Shown in pieces: positions 44,314 to 52,896 of a stretch of 64,000 nucleotides of DNA (position 1 is the stretch's first letter; every line of letters begins with the position of its first letter). The DNA comes from Neisseria subflava (GTDB lineage: Bacteria > Pseudomonadota > Gammaproteobacteria > Burkholderiales > Neisseriaceae), in the NCBI RefSeq assembly GCF_003044935.1, contig NZ_POXP01000001.1:434001-498000 (forward strand). The letters are read 5' to 3'. The position numbers were made by a program, and so were the translations under genes. Under the pieces are notes generated by a model. The model was not told the DNA's origin. It searched no databases and saw only the letters and a program-made list of their open reading frames with translations.

Positions 44314-45096
44314 TCAATTTGGTTTATAAATCGGTTTGATTTTGTTTTCGATTTTTCCCCTCTTTTCAACTTCCCTATTTGTTCTTTCTCTAAAGCGATC
44401 CGTAGCTTCAGTCAGTTTGCCGTATGTAACTCCTTTAGTGATGTTTTTGTTCAAACTGCTGCCGGTCAGCTGTTCTTTGGTCAGCATTTTGCGCATTGAG
44501 TTGTAATATGCAATCTGGCTGTCTAAAAATTCAATTTTGTTCTTGTACTGATTGTACTTGGCAATTACGGCATTTACTTGTATCTGTACATTGTTTTCGG
44601 CAGTTTCAGCTTTACCTGCCTGATTCGAGTAATTAAAACCTTTCGTGTCTTTAGACAAAGGGGTTGCAGCAGCCATTGAACTTGCTGATGTGCCTTGGGA
44701 TTTTACTAAGCCATTGATTCTGTCAAAATCTTTTTTAAGATCGTCATCTATTTCAATCAAAAGGTCATATTTATTTTGTTCTAATTCTGTAATTTTTAGA
44801 CAAATCGCACCCGAAGCAGGGTTGTCACGTTGTATTGCCCTACATTTTTTCTTGCGTCGTTCAAACATTCTTTTTACTTGAGAAGATTCTCGAACATTTG
44901 TATCTGCGCCTTTTAATTTGTCCAACCCCCCACGAGTGAGAGCGGATAATTGAGCCTGCCAGTTCATCAGCTGCTGGAAGGCATTGGTCATCGCTGCTCC
45001 ATCAAATACAGGAATACCTGTTGCTGTTACGGATGTATTTCCCAGCATTCCTGCGCACACTAAAACTGCAGACAGTTTTCTCATTGTGTTTTTCAT
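44314..45096 (-). CDS. virB5: T4SS minor pilin VirB5-like protein
   Basis: Secreted 260-aa protein with a signal peptide (cleavage near VTATG). It is helical and Lys/Asn-rich, with N-terminal IPVFDGAAMTNAFQQLMNW resembling the VirB5/TrbJ start. The identification rests on this and on its place between virB4 and virB6. VirB5 proteins sit at the pilus tip and contact other cells. Confidence 0.8.
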   Translation of the reverse strand: MKNTMRKLSAVLVCAGMLGNTSVTATGIPVFDGAAMTNAFQQLMNWQAQLSALTRGGLDKLKGADTNVRESSQVKRMFERRKKKCRAIQRDNPASGAICLKITELEQNKYDLLIEIDDDLKKDFDRINGLVKSQGTSASSMAAATPLSKDTKGFNYSNQAGKAETAENNVQIQVNAVIAKYNQYKNKIEFLDSQIAYYNSMRKMLTKEQLTGSSLNKNITKGVTYGKLTEATDRFRERTNREVEKRGKIENKIKPIYKPN

Positions 45097-45222
45097 TTGC
45101 TTACAATCTTTCTTAAATTAAATTAAATTATTTAAACGTATCCAAGTTTTTTGTTTTTCAGTAAGGATCATCTGAAATACTTGCTGCTTTCAGACGGCCT
45201 TTGGGTTTATTCGTCTATACGA

Positions 45223-47739
45223 CTAATCCGCGTTGCGCATCACATTGGCGCTTGCTTTCTTACCAGAACCCTTACGTTCATCGTAGAAGGTCTGTAACCA
45301 ATCCTCCGGTCTTACCGCATCAATGCCGACACCAAGACGTTCGGCCGTTTTCTTGATGATGACGTCCATGATGTCGATGTTGTCGGTACTGGCGGAGATA
45401 ACAGCCAATTCGTCGTCAAATCCGCGCAGGTTGAGCTGGCATACTGCGGAAGCATGGCCCTGTTTGACTAAGAAACAGCGGCTGCGCTCGTCCAGGCTTT
45501 TAATCACTTGGAACTCTGAGTCGGTCAGCTTCAGTCCATCGATGTAGTCTTTTTTATCTGCATTCGGATTTGGCAGCAGTATCATGGTAGCTGTCTGCTC
45601 AATCAGTGCTGCAGAAATATCGCTTTTGAGGGCGTCTTCCGGAGACTGGGTGGCAAAGATACCCATACCGTTTTGCTTACGGATGGTTTTTTGTTTGTTT
45701 TTGGCAAACTCTTTCAAGCCGCCTTCGCCATCAAGGATTTTCCAGAATTCATCCATGATGTAGATGAAGCGGCGACCATCGATAAGCTCTTCCATTCGAT
45801 GGATAAGATAACCGATGACTGGATCGCGTACCTGTGGGTTTTCAATCACGTCGGTGTAGTCGAAGCCGATGATGTTGGCACCACTGAAGTCGATTTTGTC
45901 CTGAGGGTTATCAAAGACCCAGCCGAGACTGTTTCCTCTAGTCCATTTGCGGATATTGGCATAGAGGGAATCGTCGCCGGTATTGGGCAGCGATTTTTGG
46001 AAGTTAGAAATACTGCGCAGTGCCATTGGGGTATCAAGCATGGCTCGAACGGCGCGCAGGATATCGTCGTCTTCTGCTGCTGAATAGTGCGCCTTGCCAC
46101 CTAATTGCTTCATAAGGCCACAGAGGAATTGGACATTTGCCTCTGTATTTTCGCATTGGAAGGGGTTGAAGCCGGTCGGCTGACCGCTTTCCAGCGCCAT
46201 ATAGGCACCACCACAGGCTCTGACGAAGATTTCGGCACCACGGTCTTTATCGAAGAAGAAGATAGTGGGTTTGGGATCGTATTTTTGTACCTGGCTGAGG
46301 AGGAAGTTGATAAGTGCTGTTTTACCGGTACCAGACTTACCAATAACCATAGTATTGGCAATGGCTTTTTCTCCTTCGGAATCTTCACCTTCGAGGGTTG
46401 CATGGAAGTTGAAATAGTAGGGCTGGCCATTGGTCGTCTGAAGAACGGTAACGCATTGCCCCCATGGATTGCCTTCACGTTTACCAGCGGCAAAGTTGTG
46501 AAGAGGACAAAGGCCCAAGAAATTTAACGATGAGAGATTGGCAATACGAGTGCGGTAGTTCCAGTTACCTGGAAGCTGGGCATAATATGCAGCGCAGACG
46601 GCCAAGTCTTCTTTGGTCGTTACGAAGCCTGCATTGGAAAGCTCGGCTCGGGCAGAGGCAATGTTTTGGGAAAGTTGCTCTTGGCTGTCGGCGTAGATAG
46701 CAAGGCTAAAATGGTAGCCGCCAAGAACGAAATTGCCGGATGCGAGCTGATCCATTGCATGGTCGAGTTCTGCAATTTGGGTAAAGGATTTGTCGCCGGA
46801 AGAGATCATCATGCCACGAGTGCGCTCGAGGGTTTTCATAGCATCGTATCGGCTCATTGGGCTGAAACTATGGGTGATGACGTATTCAACATCCAAATAT
46901 TTGAGCCCGTTAAGCACGCCGGGATAGGTGCCGTCAGGGTATTCTTTAAGGTTGAGTATGGCACCGTAGTGGTTTTTACCCTCAGGAGTACGGACGATAT
47001 AGTCGCCGGTTTTGGAAGAAAAGAGATGTCGACTAAGGGGTAAGTAGTTGTAAACTGGGGCTGGAAGTACGGGAACTGGCTCGTTAACGCGGTTAAGGAT
47101 GTAACCGAAAAGTTCGAGGGTTTCAGAGAATACAGTCCCATTTTTACCTTCATACATACCAAGTCGGTATGGATGGTAGTCTTTGAGAACAGCCTCAAGG
47201 TTGGTTGCTAATTCATTTAGCATACCGATAGCTTGCTCCTGTTCGGCCTTCAGACGATCGATATTACCTGATTTATCAACAAACTTTTTGCCGTCAACAA
47301 CTGGGCGATAAATCATGGTCAAGTAAAGCTCGTTGTTCATGAGCTTTTCTTTAGAAAGTCGGGAAAAATAGCGGTCGGAGAGGCTTTGATTGAAAGACTC
47401 TTGAAATTTTGGGCGCAAATCAATGCCGCGGTGGCGGCGAATGTCATGTACCCAGAAGGCAACATTGACATAGTCCGGAGCGCGCAAGGATTGGAGTAAA
47501 CGATTAAATGTGTTGTGTTTGTGTTCGAGCTCCCATTCTTCTCGACCTACAAAAGGAAGGCCGGATAGGTGCCATGTTGTCAGGTAATCCCCCCCAGTGG
47601 TTTTGACAATGGTTGGGGAAACATGGGTGGAGAGGGATACGAATTGACTGATTGATGCGTCAGGAGTAAACATTTTATTTGTTTTTTGTGTTGAAATCGT
47701 CCGACAGACAAAAATGTCTGCCGGATGTTTTGTTGTCAT
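45223..47739 (-). CDS. virB4: T4SS ATPase VirB4
   Basis: Large inner-membrane-associated ATPase (838 aa) that powers pilus biogenesis and substrate transfer. CagE/TrbE/VirB N-terminal domain; Walker A VIGKSGTGKTALINF near residue 465; Walker B FIYIMDEFWKIL; then KTIRKQNGMGIFATQSPED. ATG 47739 overlaps virB3 by 4 nt; ATG 47673 (MFTPDASIS) is an alternative. Confidence 0.95.
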   Translation of the reverse strand: MTTKHPADIFVCRTISTQKTNKMFTPDASISQFVSLSTHVSPTIVKTTGGDYLTTWHLSGLPFVGREEWELEHKHNTFNRLLQSLRAPDYVNVAFWVHDIRRHRGIDLRPKFQESFNQSLSDRYFSRLSKEKLMNNELYLTMIYRPVVDGKKFVDKSGNIDRLKAEQEQAIGMLNELATNLEAVLKDYHPYRLGMYEGKNGTVFSETLELFGYILNRVNEPVPVLPAPVYNYLPLSRHLFSSKTGDYIVRTPEGKNHYGAILNLKEYPDGTYPGVLNGLKYLDVEYVITHSFSPMSRYDAMKTLERTRGMMISSGDKSFTQIAELDHAMDQLASGNFVLGGYHFSLAIYADSQEQLSQNIASARAELSNAGFVTTKEDLAVCAAYYAQLPGNWNYRTRIANLSSLNFLGLCPLHNFAAGKREGNPWGQCVTVLQTTNGQPYYFNFHATLEGEDSEGEKAIANTMVIGKSGTGKTALINFLLSQVQKYDPKPTIFFFDKDRGAEIFVRACGGAYMALESGQPTGFNPFQCENTEANVQFLCGLMKQLGGKAHYSAAEDDDILRAVRAMLDTPMALRSISNFQKSLPNTGDDSLYANIRKWTRGNSLGWVFDNPQDKIDFSGANIIGFDYTDVIENPQVRDPVIGYLIHRMEELIDGRRFIYIMDEFWKILDGEGGLKEFAKNKQKTIRKQNGMGIFATQSPEDALKSDISAALIEQTATMILLPNPNADKKDYIDGLKLTDSEFQVIKSLDERSRCFLVKQGHASAVCQLNLRGFDDELAVISASTDNIDIMDVIIKKTAERLGVGIDAVRPEDWLQTFYDERKGSGKKASANVMRNAD

Positions 47740-48041
47740 TGTTTGGGAGGATTGTTGCGGTATTCGTTAGGCGAGAAGCACCATGTATCAGGAAACTCCT
47801 CTCGGTTTCTGGCTTTAAGTCTAAATTTCAGACGTAAACCTAGAAAACGAAAAATCATATCATCCCGCTTGGCCATCTGCCTCATAATCAGGATGATGAA
47901 GGGAATAGTCAATAAAAAAAACATATTGAAGTACATTCCCATCAATAATCCTGAACCGGCCCCTATAAAAAATGGCACATAAGGGACGCCTAGAAAAGTA
48001 GCCGGACGTGTACATCCTCGAAAAACGATGTTCTTCTGCAT
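47736..48041 (-). CDS. virB3: T4SS inner-membrane protein VirB3
   Basis: 101-aa protein with two adjacent hydrophobic segments (about 18-60), beginning MQKNIVFRGCTRPATFLGVPYVPF, typical of VirB3. It is placed directly before virB4 with a 4-nt overlap. Confidence 0.88.
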   Translation of the reverse strand: MQKNIVFRGCTRPATFLGVPYVPFFIGAGSGLLMGMYFNMFFLLTIPFIILIMRQMAKRDDMIFRFLGLRLKFRLKARNREEFPDTWCFSPNEYRNNPPKQ

Positions 48042-48049
48042 GGTGTTAA

Positions 48050-48439
48050 TTATGCAAAAAATTGCATTGCTTGCATCATGATTGATGCTGTTTTAGCAGA
48101 ACAAGAATCCGCATTGCCAACCAGCATTCTTGCAATTTGACCTGCTGCGCCAATCAATACACCACCAATCAAAATAGGAGCAACATCGGAAATACGTTTG
48201 TGCGCAAAAGCAATTTGATAGCCAGCAAAAATGATGGCGATGGTTACAACTGCGACAGACATCAGATTTAATACGGTGTGAATATTTCTGATGAATGTAC
48301 AGGCACCACCACCAACAGCAGTAAAATCATCTTCTGCCAGACCTACTGTCGGTGCCAAAAATGCTGCAGCAACAAAAGCTGCTGTTGCAACATTTTCAGC
48401 AGTAAAGCGGGATTTTTTTTGAATCTGAGTGTTTTTCAT
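48050..48439 (-). CDS. virB2: T4SS major pilin VirB2
   Basis: 129-aa pro-pilin with a long signal peptide (cleavage near GLAEDD) and two hydrophobic helices (VLNLMSVAVVTIAIIFAGYQIAF and IGGVLIGAAGQIARMLVG) joined by a short basic loop, the classic VirB2 layout. It lies 8 nt before virB3. Confidence 0.9.
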   Translation of the reverse strand: MKNTQIQKKSRFTAENVATAAFVAAAFLAPTVGLAEDDFTAVGGGACTFIRNIHTVLNLMSVAVVTIAIIFAGYQIAFAHKRISDVAPILIGGVLIGAAGQIARMLVGNADSCSAKTASIMMQAMQFFA

Positions 48440-48485
48440 TTGAAAATTCCTATGTTTATTACAGGTTGATGTGGAAAAAAACTAT

Positions 48486-49127
48486 CTAAAAGACTGCTGC
48501 GCTATCTTTATATGTATTGCTTTTCGCTTGTGCGGTACTATTATCTTGCAAGGAGTGTTGGTTTTTAGAGATAGTGGCAGAGTATGGTTGTGGATTAGCG
48601 GTAACTGTCAAATTTGGGCGGTTAGCTTGTTGTGCTGGTATTTGGCCCATAGGGCGAGGGGTATTCACAGTATTGCTGATGACAGGAATGGCATTTTGTG
48701 GGATTGCTCTCCCTTTCCCCATGGATGAAAAAATTTTTTGCACATATCCATGCTTATAACCGGTTACAAAGTTACCGGAATAATAACAGCTGAAAGATTT
48801 ACCCCAGTCTTTTGCACGATTGTAGCATTCTCGCAATATGTGCGAGCCTGCCTTGACGTTTGGGCACACTTGGAATGCATGTTCGTAGGAATGCAACCCG
48901 TATTTTTTTAAATTGTATCGGTTAACTTGAGCTAATCCTAAGGAGAAGTTAAATCCTTTTTGTTCCAACATTCTAGCAGTAGCGACTGCTTCAGCCAAAT
49001 TTTTAGGCTGTCTTTGTAAGCGTCCGCCTACAACACCTATAGCGTATGGGTTGCCTGAGGATTCAACTCTCACGACATGATGCATAATATCATGCGGAAC
49101 AGCTAAGTCGGCGCAGGAAAAAAACAT
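48486..49127 (-). CDS. virB1: T4SS lytic transglycosylase VirB1
   Basis: SLT-type muramidase (213 aa) that opens peptidoglycan for T4SS assembly. The catalytic Glu is in HHVVRVESSGNPYAIGVV and the family's FSLGLAQVNRYN follows. ATG 49127 (MFFSCADLAVPHDIM) matches the start of Xanthomonas VirB1; the longer TTG frame from 49205 has no ribosome site. The C-terminal third is a low-complexity Gln/Asn/Ser tail. First gene of the minus-strand operon, divergent from virB7. Confidence 0.9.
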   Translation of the reverse strand: MFFSCADLAVPHDIMHHVVRVESSGNPYAIGVVGGRLQRQPKNLAEAVATARMLEQKGFNFSLGLAQVNRYNLKKYGLHSYEHAFQVCPNVKAGSHILRECYNRAKDWGKSFSCYYSGNFVTGYKHGYVQKIFSSMGKGRAIPQNAIPVISNTVNTPRPMGQIPAQQANRPNLTVTANPQPYSATISKNQHSLQDNSTAQAKSNTYKDSAAVF

Positions 49128-49293
49128 GATGTTGAGATGAAAATATGAATTTGTATTGACGTGAAATTTAGCACAGATTAAAATAATTAACAAGATTTTA
49201 ACCAATAAAAATAACCAAACATGAATTGTCTTTTCTTCATTTTTAATTAAGACGCTTTGGTTGTAACTTAAGTTGTTTTATAAGGTGCTATGT

Positions 49294-49758
49294 ATGTTTC
49301 TTTTAAGAACGCTGTTGCTGTCTGCTAGTGTGGGCGCGCTAATGGCAGGTTGTGCAAATCAGTCTGCTCCAGATTTCCCAAGTTCATGGAAGCCATTAAA
49401 TGAACTACCTGATCAGGTAACTGAGATTCCTCTTGTCAAACCTCATGTTTATCAAGTGACACGACTTGATACAACTGTAAAAGGTTTGTTGGAGCGTTGG
49501 GGAGAAGAGGCGAAGATGCCTGTTGTTTATGACTATACGCTTGATTTTACTTTGTATAAGAAAGTATCAACAATACGAAATACCGATCTTGATAATGCCT
49601 TAAGTGAATTATCTAAACTTTATGAAGATAAAGGGATGGTTTTCTATGTTCAAAATGGTGTCATTATGGCGCATAAGAGAATGGATGTTGCTGTGAAAAA
49701 CAGTGGAAAGAAAAAACATGAGAGATCAGCAAAAGCTGATGTAAAAACTCAAGATTAA
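49294..49758 (+). CDS. virB7: T4SS outer-membrane lipoprotein VirB7-like, with extra C-terminal domain
   Basis: Lipoprotein (154 aa), lipobox LMAGC. It is much larger than the ~50-aa VirB7 of Agrobacterium. After the lipid-anchored linker comes a compact domain (TTVKGLLERWGEEAKMPVVYDY...LDNALSELSKLYEDKGMVFYVQNGVIMAH) that looks like the secretin-type N0/TcpQ fold known from Xanthomonas VirB7. ATG 49294 follows an AAGGTG site. First gene of virB7-B8-B9-B10. The 166 bp between virB1 and virB7 must hold both promoters. Confidence 0.85.
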   Translation: MFLLRTLLLSASVGALMAGCANQSAPDFPSSWKPLNELPDQVTEIPLVKPHVYQVTRLDTTVKGLLERWGEEAKMPVVYDYTLDFTLYKKVSTIRNTDLDNALSELSKLYEDKGMVFYVQNGVIMAHKRMDVAVKNSGKKKHERSAKADVKTQD

Positions 49759-49769
49759 AATGGAAACAT

Positions 49770-50672
49770 ATGTTCAAATCAAGTAAAAATACTACTGATG
49801 GTAATATCCAAAAGGCTGTAAAAAGATCTTTGGATTTTGAAACGACCTTGGTTGATATCCGCAAAAAAAGTGAGAAAAGGGCATGGATTGTTGCCGGTAT
49901 TTCTACCTTCTCTTCTTTGTGTCTGCTTGGCGGATTATTTTATATTTTGCCGCTGAAAGAAAAAGAACCTTATCTTGTTATGGCTGATGTCTATACGGGA
50001 CAAGCTACTGTTGCTAAACTAGCCGGCGATTGGAATAATTTAGATATTACTAAAAATGAAGCAGTAAATAAGAGTAATATTTCCCACTTTATTATTGCTA
50101 GAGAATCTTTTGATAGTCAGATTATTTATGATAATGACTGGGCTACAGTTTATTCTATGTCGGTTGCAGGGGTATCTGACAGCTATCGCAATCTGATGAA
50201 TAAAAGTAACCCGAATAGCCCATTTAATCTTTATGGGTCTGCTCAGTCAATTCGCGTTAAGATTTTGAGTATCGTCCTTAATAATAGTGGAAAGGCCGAT
50301 GGTCGCGATGCTAGCGCAACAGTAAGATTCCAAAGATTTTTATTAAATAAGGGTACTGGCATATCAAGATTTATGGATAGCAATGTTGCTACTCTGACCT
50401 ATACTTATAATAGCAATTTGAAGATGGATGAAAAGTATAGGTTAAAAAATCCCCTGGGATTCCAGGTATTGTCTTATCGTGTTGATCCTGATGCTAGTGA
50501 ATCACCTGTTCAAGATTTATCTTCAGATTATCTTTCAGCAGGAACATCATCTGAAAGCCAAGCTCAGCAACAAGTACAAAGTGTACCTCAGCCCCAGTTA
50601 GAAGCTCCTACATCTGTAGATAATGATGTTCCTAATGCTTCTCCTATATCTGTTGAAAGTGGAAATCAATAA
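49770..50672 (+). CDS. virB8: T4SS assembly factor VirB8
   Basis: Bitopic inner-membrane protein (300 aa): cytoplasmic N-terminus, one TM (about 36-60), periplasmic VirB8/NTF2-like domain (about 75-235), then an unusual Gln/Ser/Pro-rich C-terminal extension of about 65 residues. GGAAA ribosome site; the stop overlaps the virB9 ATG by one base. Confidence 0.92.
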   Translation: MFKSSKNTTDGNIQKAVKRSLDFETTLVDIRKKSEKRAWIVAGISTFSSLCLLGGLFYILPLKEKEPYLVMADVYTGQATVAKLAGDWNNLDITKNEAVNKSNISHFIIARESFDSQIIYDNDWATVYSMSVAGVSDSYRNLMNKSNPNSPFNLYGSAQSIRVKILSIVLNNSGKADGRDASATVRFQRFLLNKGTGISRFMDSNVATLTYTYNSNLKMDEKYRLKNPLGFQVLSYRVDPDASESPVQDLSSDYLSAGTSSESQAQQQVQSVPQPQLEAPTSVDNDVPNASPISVESGNQ

Positions 50673-51397
50673 TGTTAAGAAAAATGTTTTTAGCAACAGC
50701 AGCATCGTGTTTGTTGCAAGGAAGCGTCTATGCTGCAGCTATTCAAGAGTATACGTTTCAAGAAAATACAACTTATCCCGTTCATACGGCACAAGGCGTA
50801 GTCACACAAATTGAACTTGACTCTCGTGAAAAGGTTAAAGATTTTGGTGCGGGCCTAAGTGGTGGATGGGATTTGGTACGTAGAGAAAATGTGTTTTATC
50901 TGCGTCCAAAGGCTGATGCAGTTGATACTAATCTTATTGTTCGTACTCAGGCTCACCAATATATTTTTGAGCTTAAGGTTATGAAAAATGTTGTTGGTAA
51001 TTTAGCAGAAGCTTCAGACAAAGGGGTGAATTATCAAGTTAAATTCAGATATCCCGATTCTACGGATTTCAGTCTTCGTGCTAGTACTTTGGCTGGTTAT
51101 AGCCTGAAATATGATTCTTCTAAAATCTATAATACTAATTATGATGTGGCTGCAAATGAAAAATCTCGTTGGCTAGTTCCTTTAAAAGTCTATGATGATG
51201 GCAGATTTACCTATGTCCACTTGAATAAGGGCAAGTTCACAGGTGATTTTCCTGCTGTTTATGGCAGAAAATCAGAGAAAGGAGCTGAGTTTGTCTTAAA
51301 CAGTAATGTTGAAGGTAATGTAGTTATTGTCCATGGGACTTATCCATTCTTAGTTTTGAGACATGGAAATGATGTGGTTGGATTAAAAAGGAATTAA
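50672..51397 (+). CDS. virB9: T4SS core-complex protein VirB9
   Basis: Periplasmic/outer-membrane core component (241 aa) with a signal peptide (cleavage after SVYAA), N-terminal beta domain (YPVHTAQGVVTQIEL) and C-terminal VirB9/CagX domain (FKYRYP-like KFRYPDSTDF to FPAVYGRKSEKGAEFVLN). It builds the outer-membrane ring with VirB7 and VirB10. Confidence 0.93.
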   Translation: MLRKMFLATAASCLLQGSVYAAAIQEYTFQENTTYPVHTAQGVVTQIELDSREKVKDFGAGLSGGWDLVRRENVFYLRPKADAVDTNLIVRTQAHQYIFELKVMKNVVGNLAEASDKGVNYQVKFRYPDSTDFSLRASTLAGYSLKYDSSKIYNTNYDVAANEKSRWLVPLKVYDDGRFTYVHLNKGKFTGDFPAVYGRKSEKGAEFVLNSNVEGNVVIVHGTYPFLVLRHGNDVVGLKRN

Positions 51398-51399
51398 GA

Positions 51400-52548
51400 A
51401 TGTCTGATAAGCTAAATAATGAACATCACAAAGATAGTGAATCATCACAAAATTTATATTCAAGCCAATACGAACAAGAACAATTGGCGGGACTTGAGGA
51501 GAATGCTCCTCAACTAAATGCTCCTGTTGATCGCACAGTCAACAAAAAAGCTATTGCGTTTATTGTAGCTGCAGGTTTTGGGTTAGCTGGGCTAGGGGCA
51601 TTTGCCTATCATCAATTTAGTGGTTCTGATGAAGCTCCCCCTCCAGAACGTCCTCAGGTAGTTACTGTACCAGATTTACCTGCTCCGGAGCCTCAAGTTA
51701 CTGAGATACCTCCAGTTGACTTAGTGGAAGAGCAGAAGCCTGATCCAGAGAGTTCTAAAACTACCGAATCTGTTAAGCCACCAATAGAAATATCATCTCC
51801 ACCGATAGTAGAGACCCCTCCGCCTATAATTCCTAATATTCCCGTGCAGCCTGTGGATATGTCTGCCAACACGGATTCTAAATTTGTTGAAGATGGGGAG
51901 GCTGCTCAGAAAGAGTCGGGAGCAAGCATAGCTCAAGCTAATGCTGTTCGTTATATGCATAACAGGGATAAATTACTTTTACAGGGTACTTATTTACGCT
52001 GCGTATTAGAAACTAAAATTGTTTCTGAAGTAAAAGGATTTACATCTTGTATTATCACTGAGCCTGTATATTCTGCCAGTGGAAAATATCTCTTGTTACC
52101 GAAAGGTTCGAAAGTAATGGGACAATATGGTTCCAGTAATCCTACTGGTCCGCGAATGGAGGTTATTTGGAATCGAATCATAACACCAGAAGGCGTTGAT
52201 GTAACACTGGAATCTCCTGGAGTAGATAATCTTGGTGCAGCTGGCCATGTTGGTAAATTTAAGTCTCATTGGGGATCACGTTTGGCATCAGCTTTATTGA
52301 TTAGTATGATTTCTGATGCTTTTAAATATGCTGCTACTGAATATGGCCCACAAGGACAAACGGTTACAACCAACACATCAACTACCACTAATCCTTACCA
52401 GAGTGATACAGCCAATACATTGAAGCAACAGGCTATCAATCAACTTGAGCGAAATAATGCTCGTCCCAATACAGTAACGATCAATCAAGGGACCTTGATT
52501 AATATTTATACTGCCCAGGACATTGATTTCAGTTCGGTTATGCAGTAA
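51400..52548 (+). CDS. virB10: T4SS core-complex protein VirB10
   Basis: TrbI/VirB10 protein (382 aa) spanning both membranes: cytoplasmic N-terminus, TM at about 51-72, Pro-rich periplasmic region (about 78-150) and a C-terminal beta-barrel domain with GTYLRCVLETKIVSEVKGF, LLPKGSKVMGQY and WGSRLASALLIS. It starts 2 nt after virB9. Followed by a partial DUS hairpin. Confidence 0.94.
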   Translation: MSDKLNNEHHKDSESSQNLYSSQYEQEQLAGLEENAPQLNAPVDRTVNKKAIAFIVAAGFGLAGLGAFAYHQFSGSDEAPPPERPQVVTVPDLPAPEPQVTEIPPVDLVEEQKPDPESSKTTESVKPPIEISSPPIVETPPPIIPNIPVQPVDMSANTDSKFVEDGEAAQKESGASIAQANAVRYMHNRDKLLLQGTYLRCVLETKIVSEVKGFTSCIITEPVYSASGKYLLLPKGSKVMGQYGSSNPTGPRMEVIWNRIITPEGVDVTLESPGVDNLGAAGHVGKFKSHWGSRLASALLISMISDAFKYAATEYGPQGQTVTTNTSTTTNPYQSDTANTLKQQAINQLERNNARPNTVTINQGTLINIYTAQDIDFSSVMQ

Positions 52549-52553
52549 TTTTA

Positions 52554-52580
52554 AGGGCCGTCTGTTTTTTCAGACGGCCT
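52554..52580 (+). terminator. Degenerate DUS hairpin after virB10
   Basis: GGCCGTCTG / CAGACGGCC stem with a T-rich loop; the first copy lacks the terminal GAA, so only the stem function is preserved. Confidence 0.7.
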
Positions 52581-52896
52581 AATTATTATGCGTTTATCAT
52601 AAAGAATAATTGCTGATGAAGCCTCTTGTCCTACTATTATCTATAGTTCTATTACCAACTGTAGTCCTAAGAGTTTGTATAGAGCGGTGTGCATGAGTAT
52701 TATCAAAATAGCAAAAAATATTTAGTTCAAACATACAGTGAAACTGCCAAGGATAGTACTAAAAGAGAGTGATAAATTTCATAATACACATTAGTAGAAC
52801 TAACTGAGCTTTCCATTATTACCTTAGGCTGTCTGAAAACTAATATCTTCACTAGAAATCTAAAACAATCTATTCCTTTGACTTACAGGTATTGAA
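52581..52896. other. AT-rich gap between virB10 and virD4
   Basis: About 316 bp with low coding density. It contains the broken small frame at 52616-52772 and a mutated DUS-like site near 52828. The virD4 promoter should lie here, but no clear -35/-10 pair is seen. Confidence 0.5.
52616..52772 (+). pseudogene. Possible remnant of a small secreted protein
   Basis: ATG 52616 opens a hydrophobic signal-like stretch (MKPLVLLLSIVLLPTVVLRV) that stops after 26 codons. Shifting frame at about 52691 gives a further open run (HEYYQNSKKYLVQTYSE...) to a stop at 52772. It could be a decayed small secreted or immunity-type protein, or chance. Confidence 0.25.
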
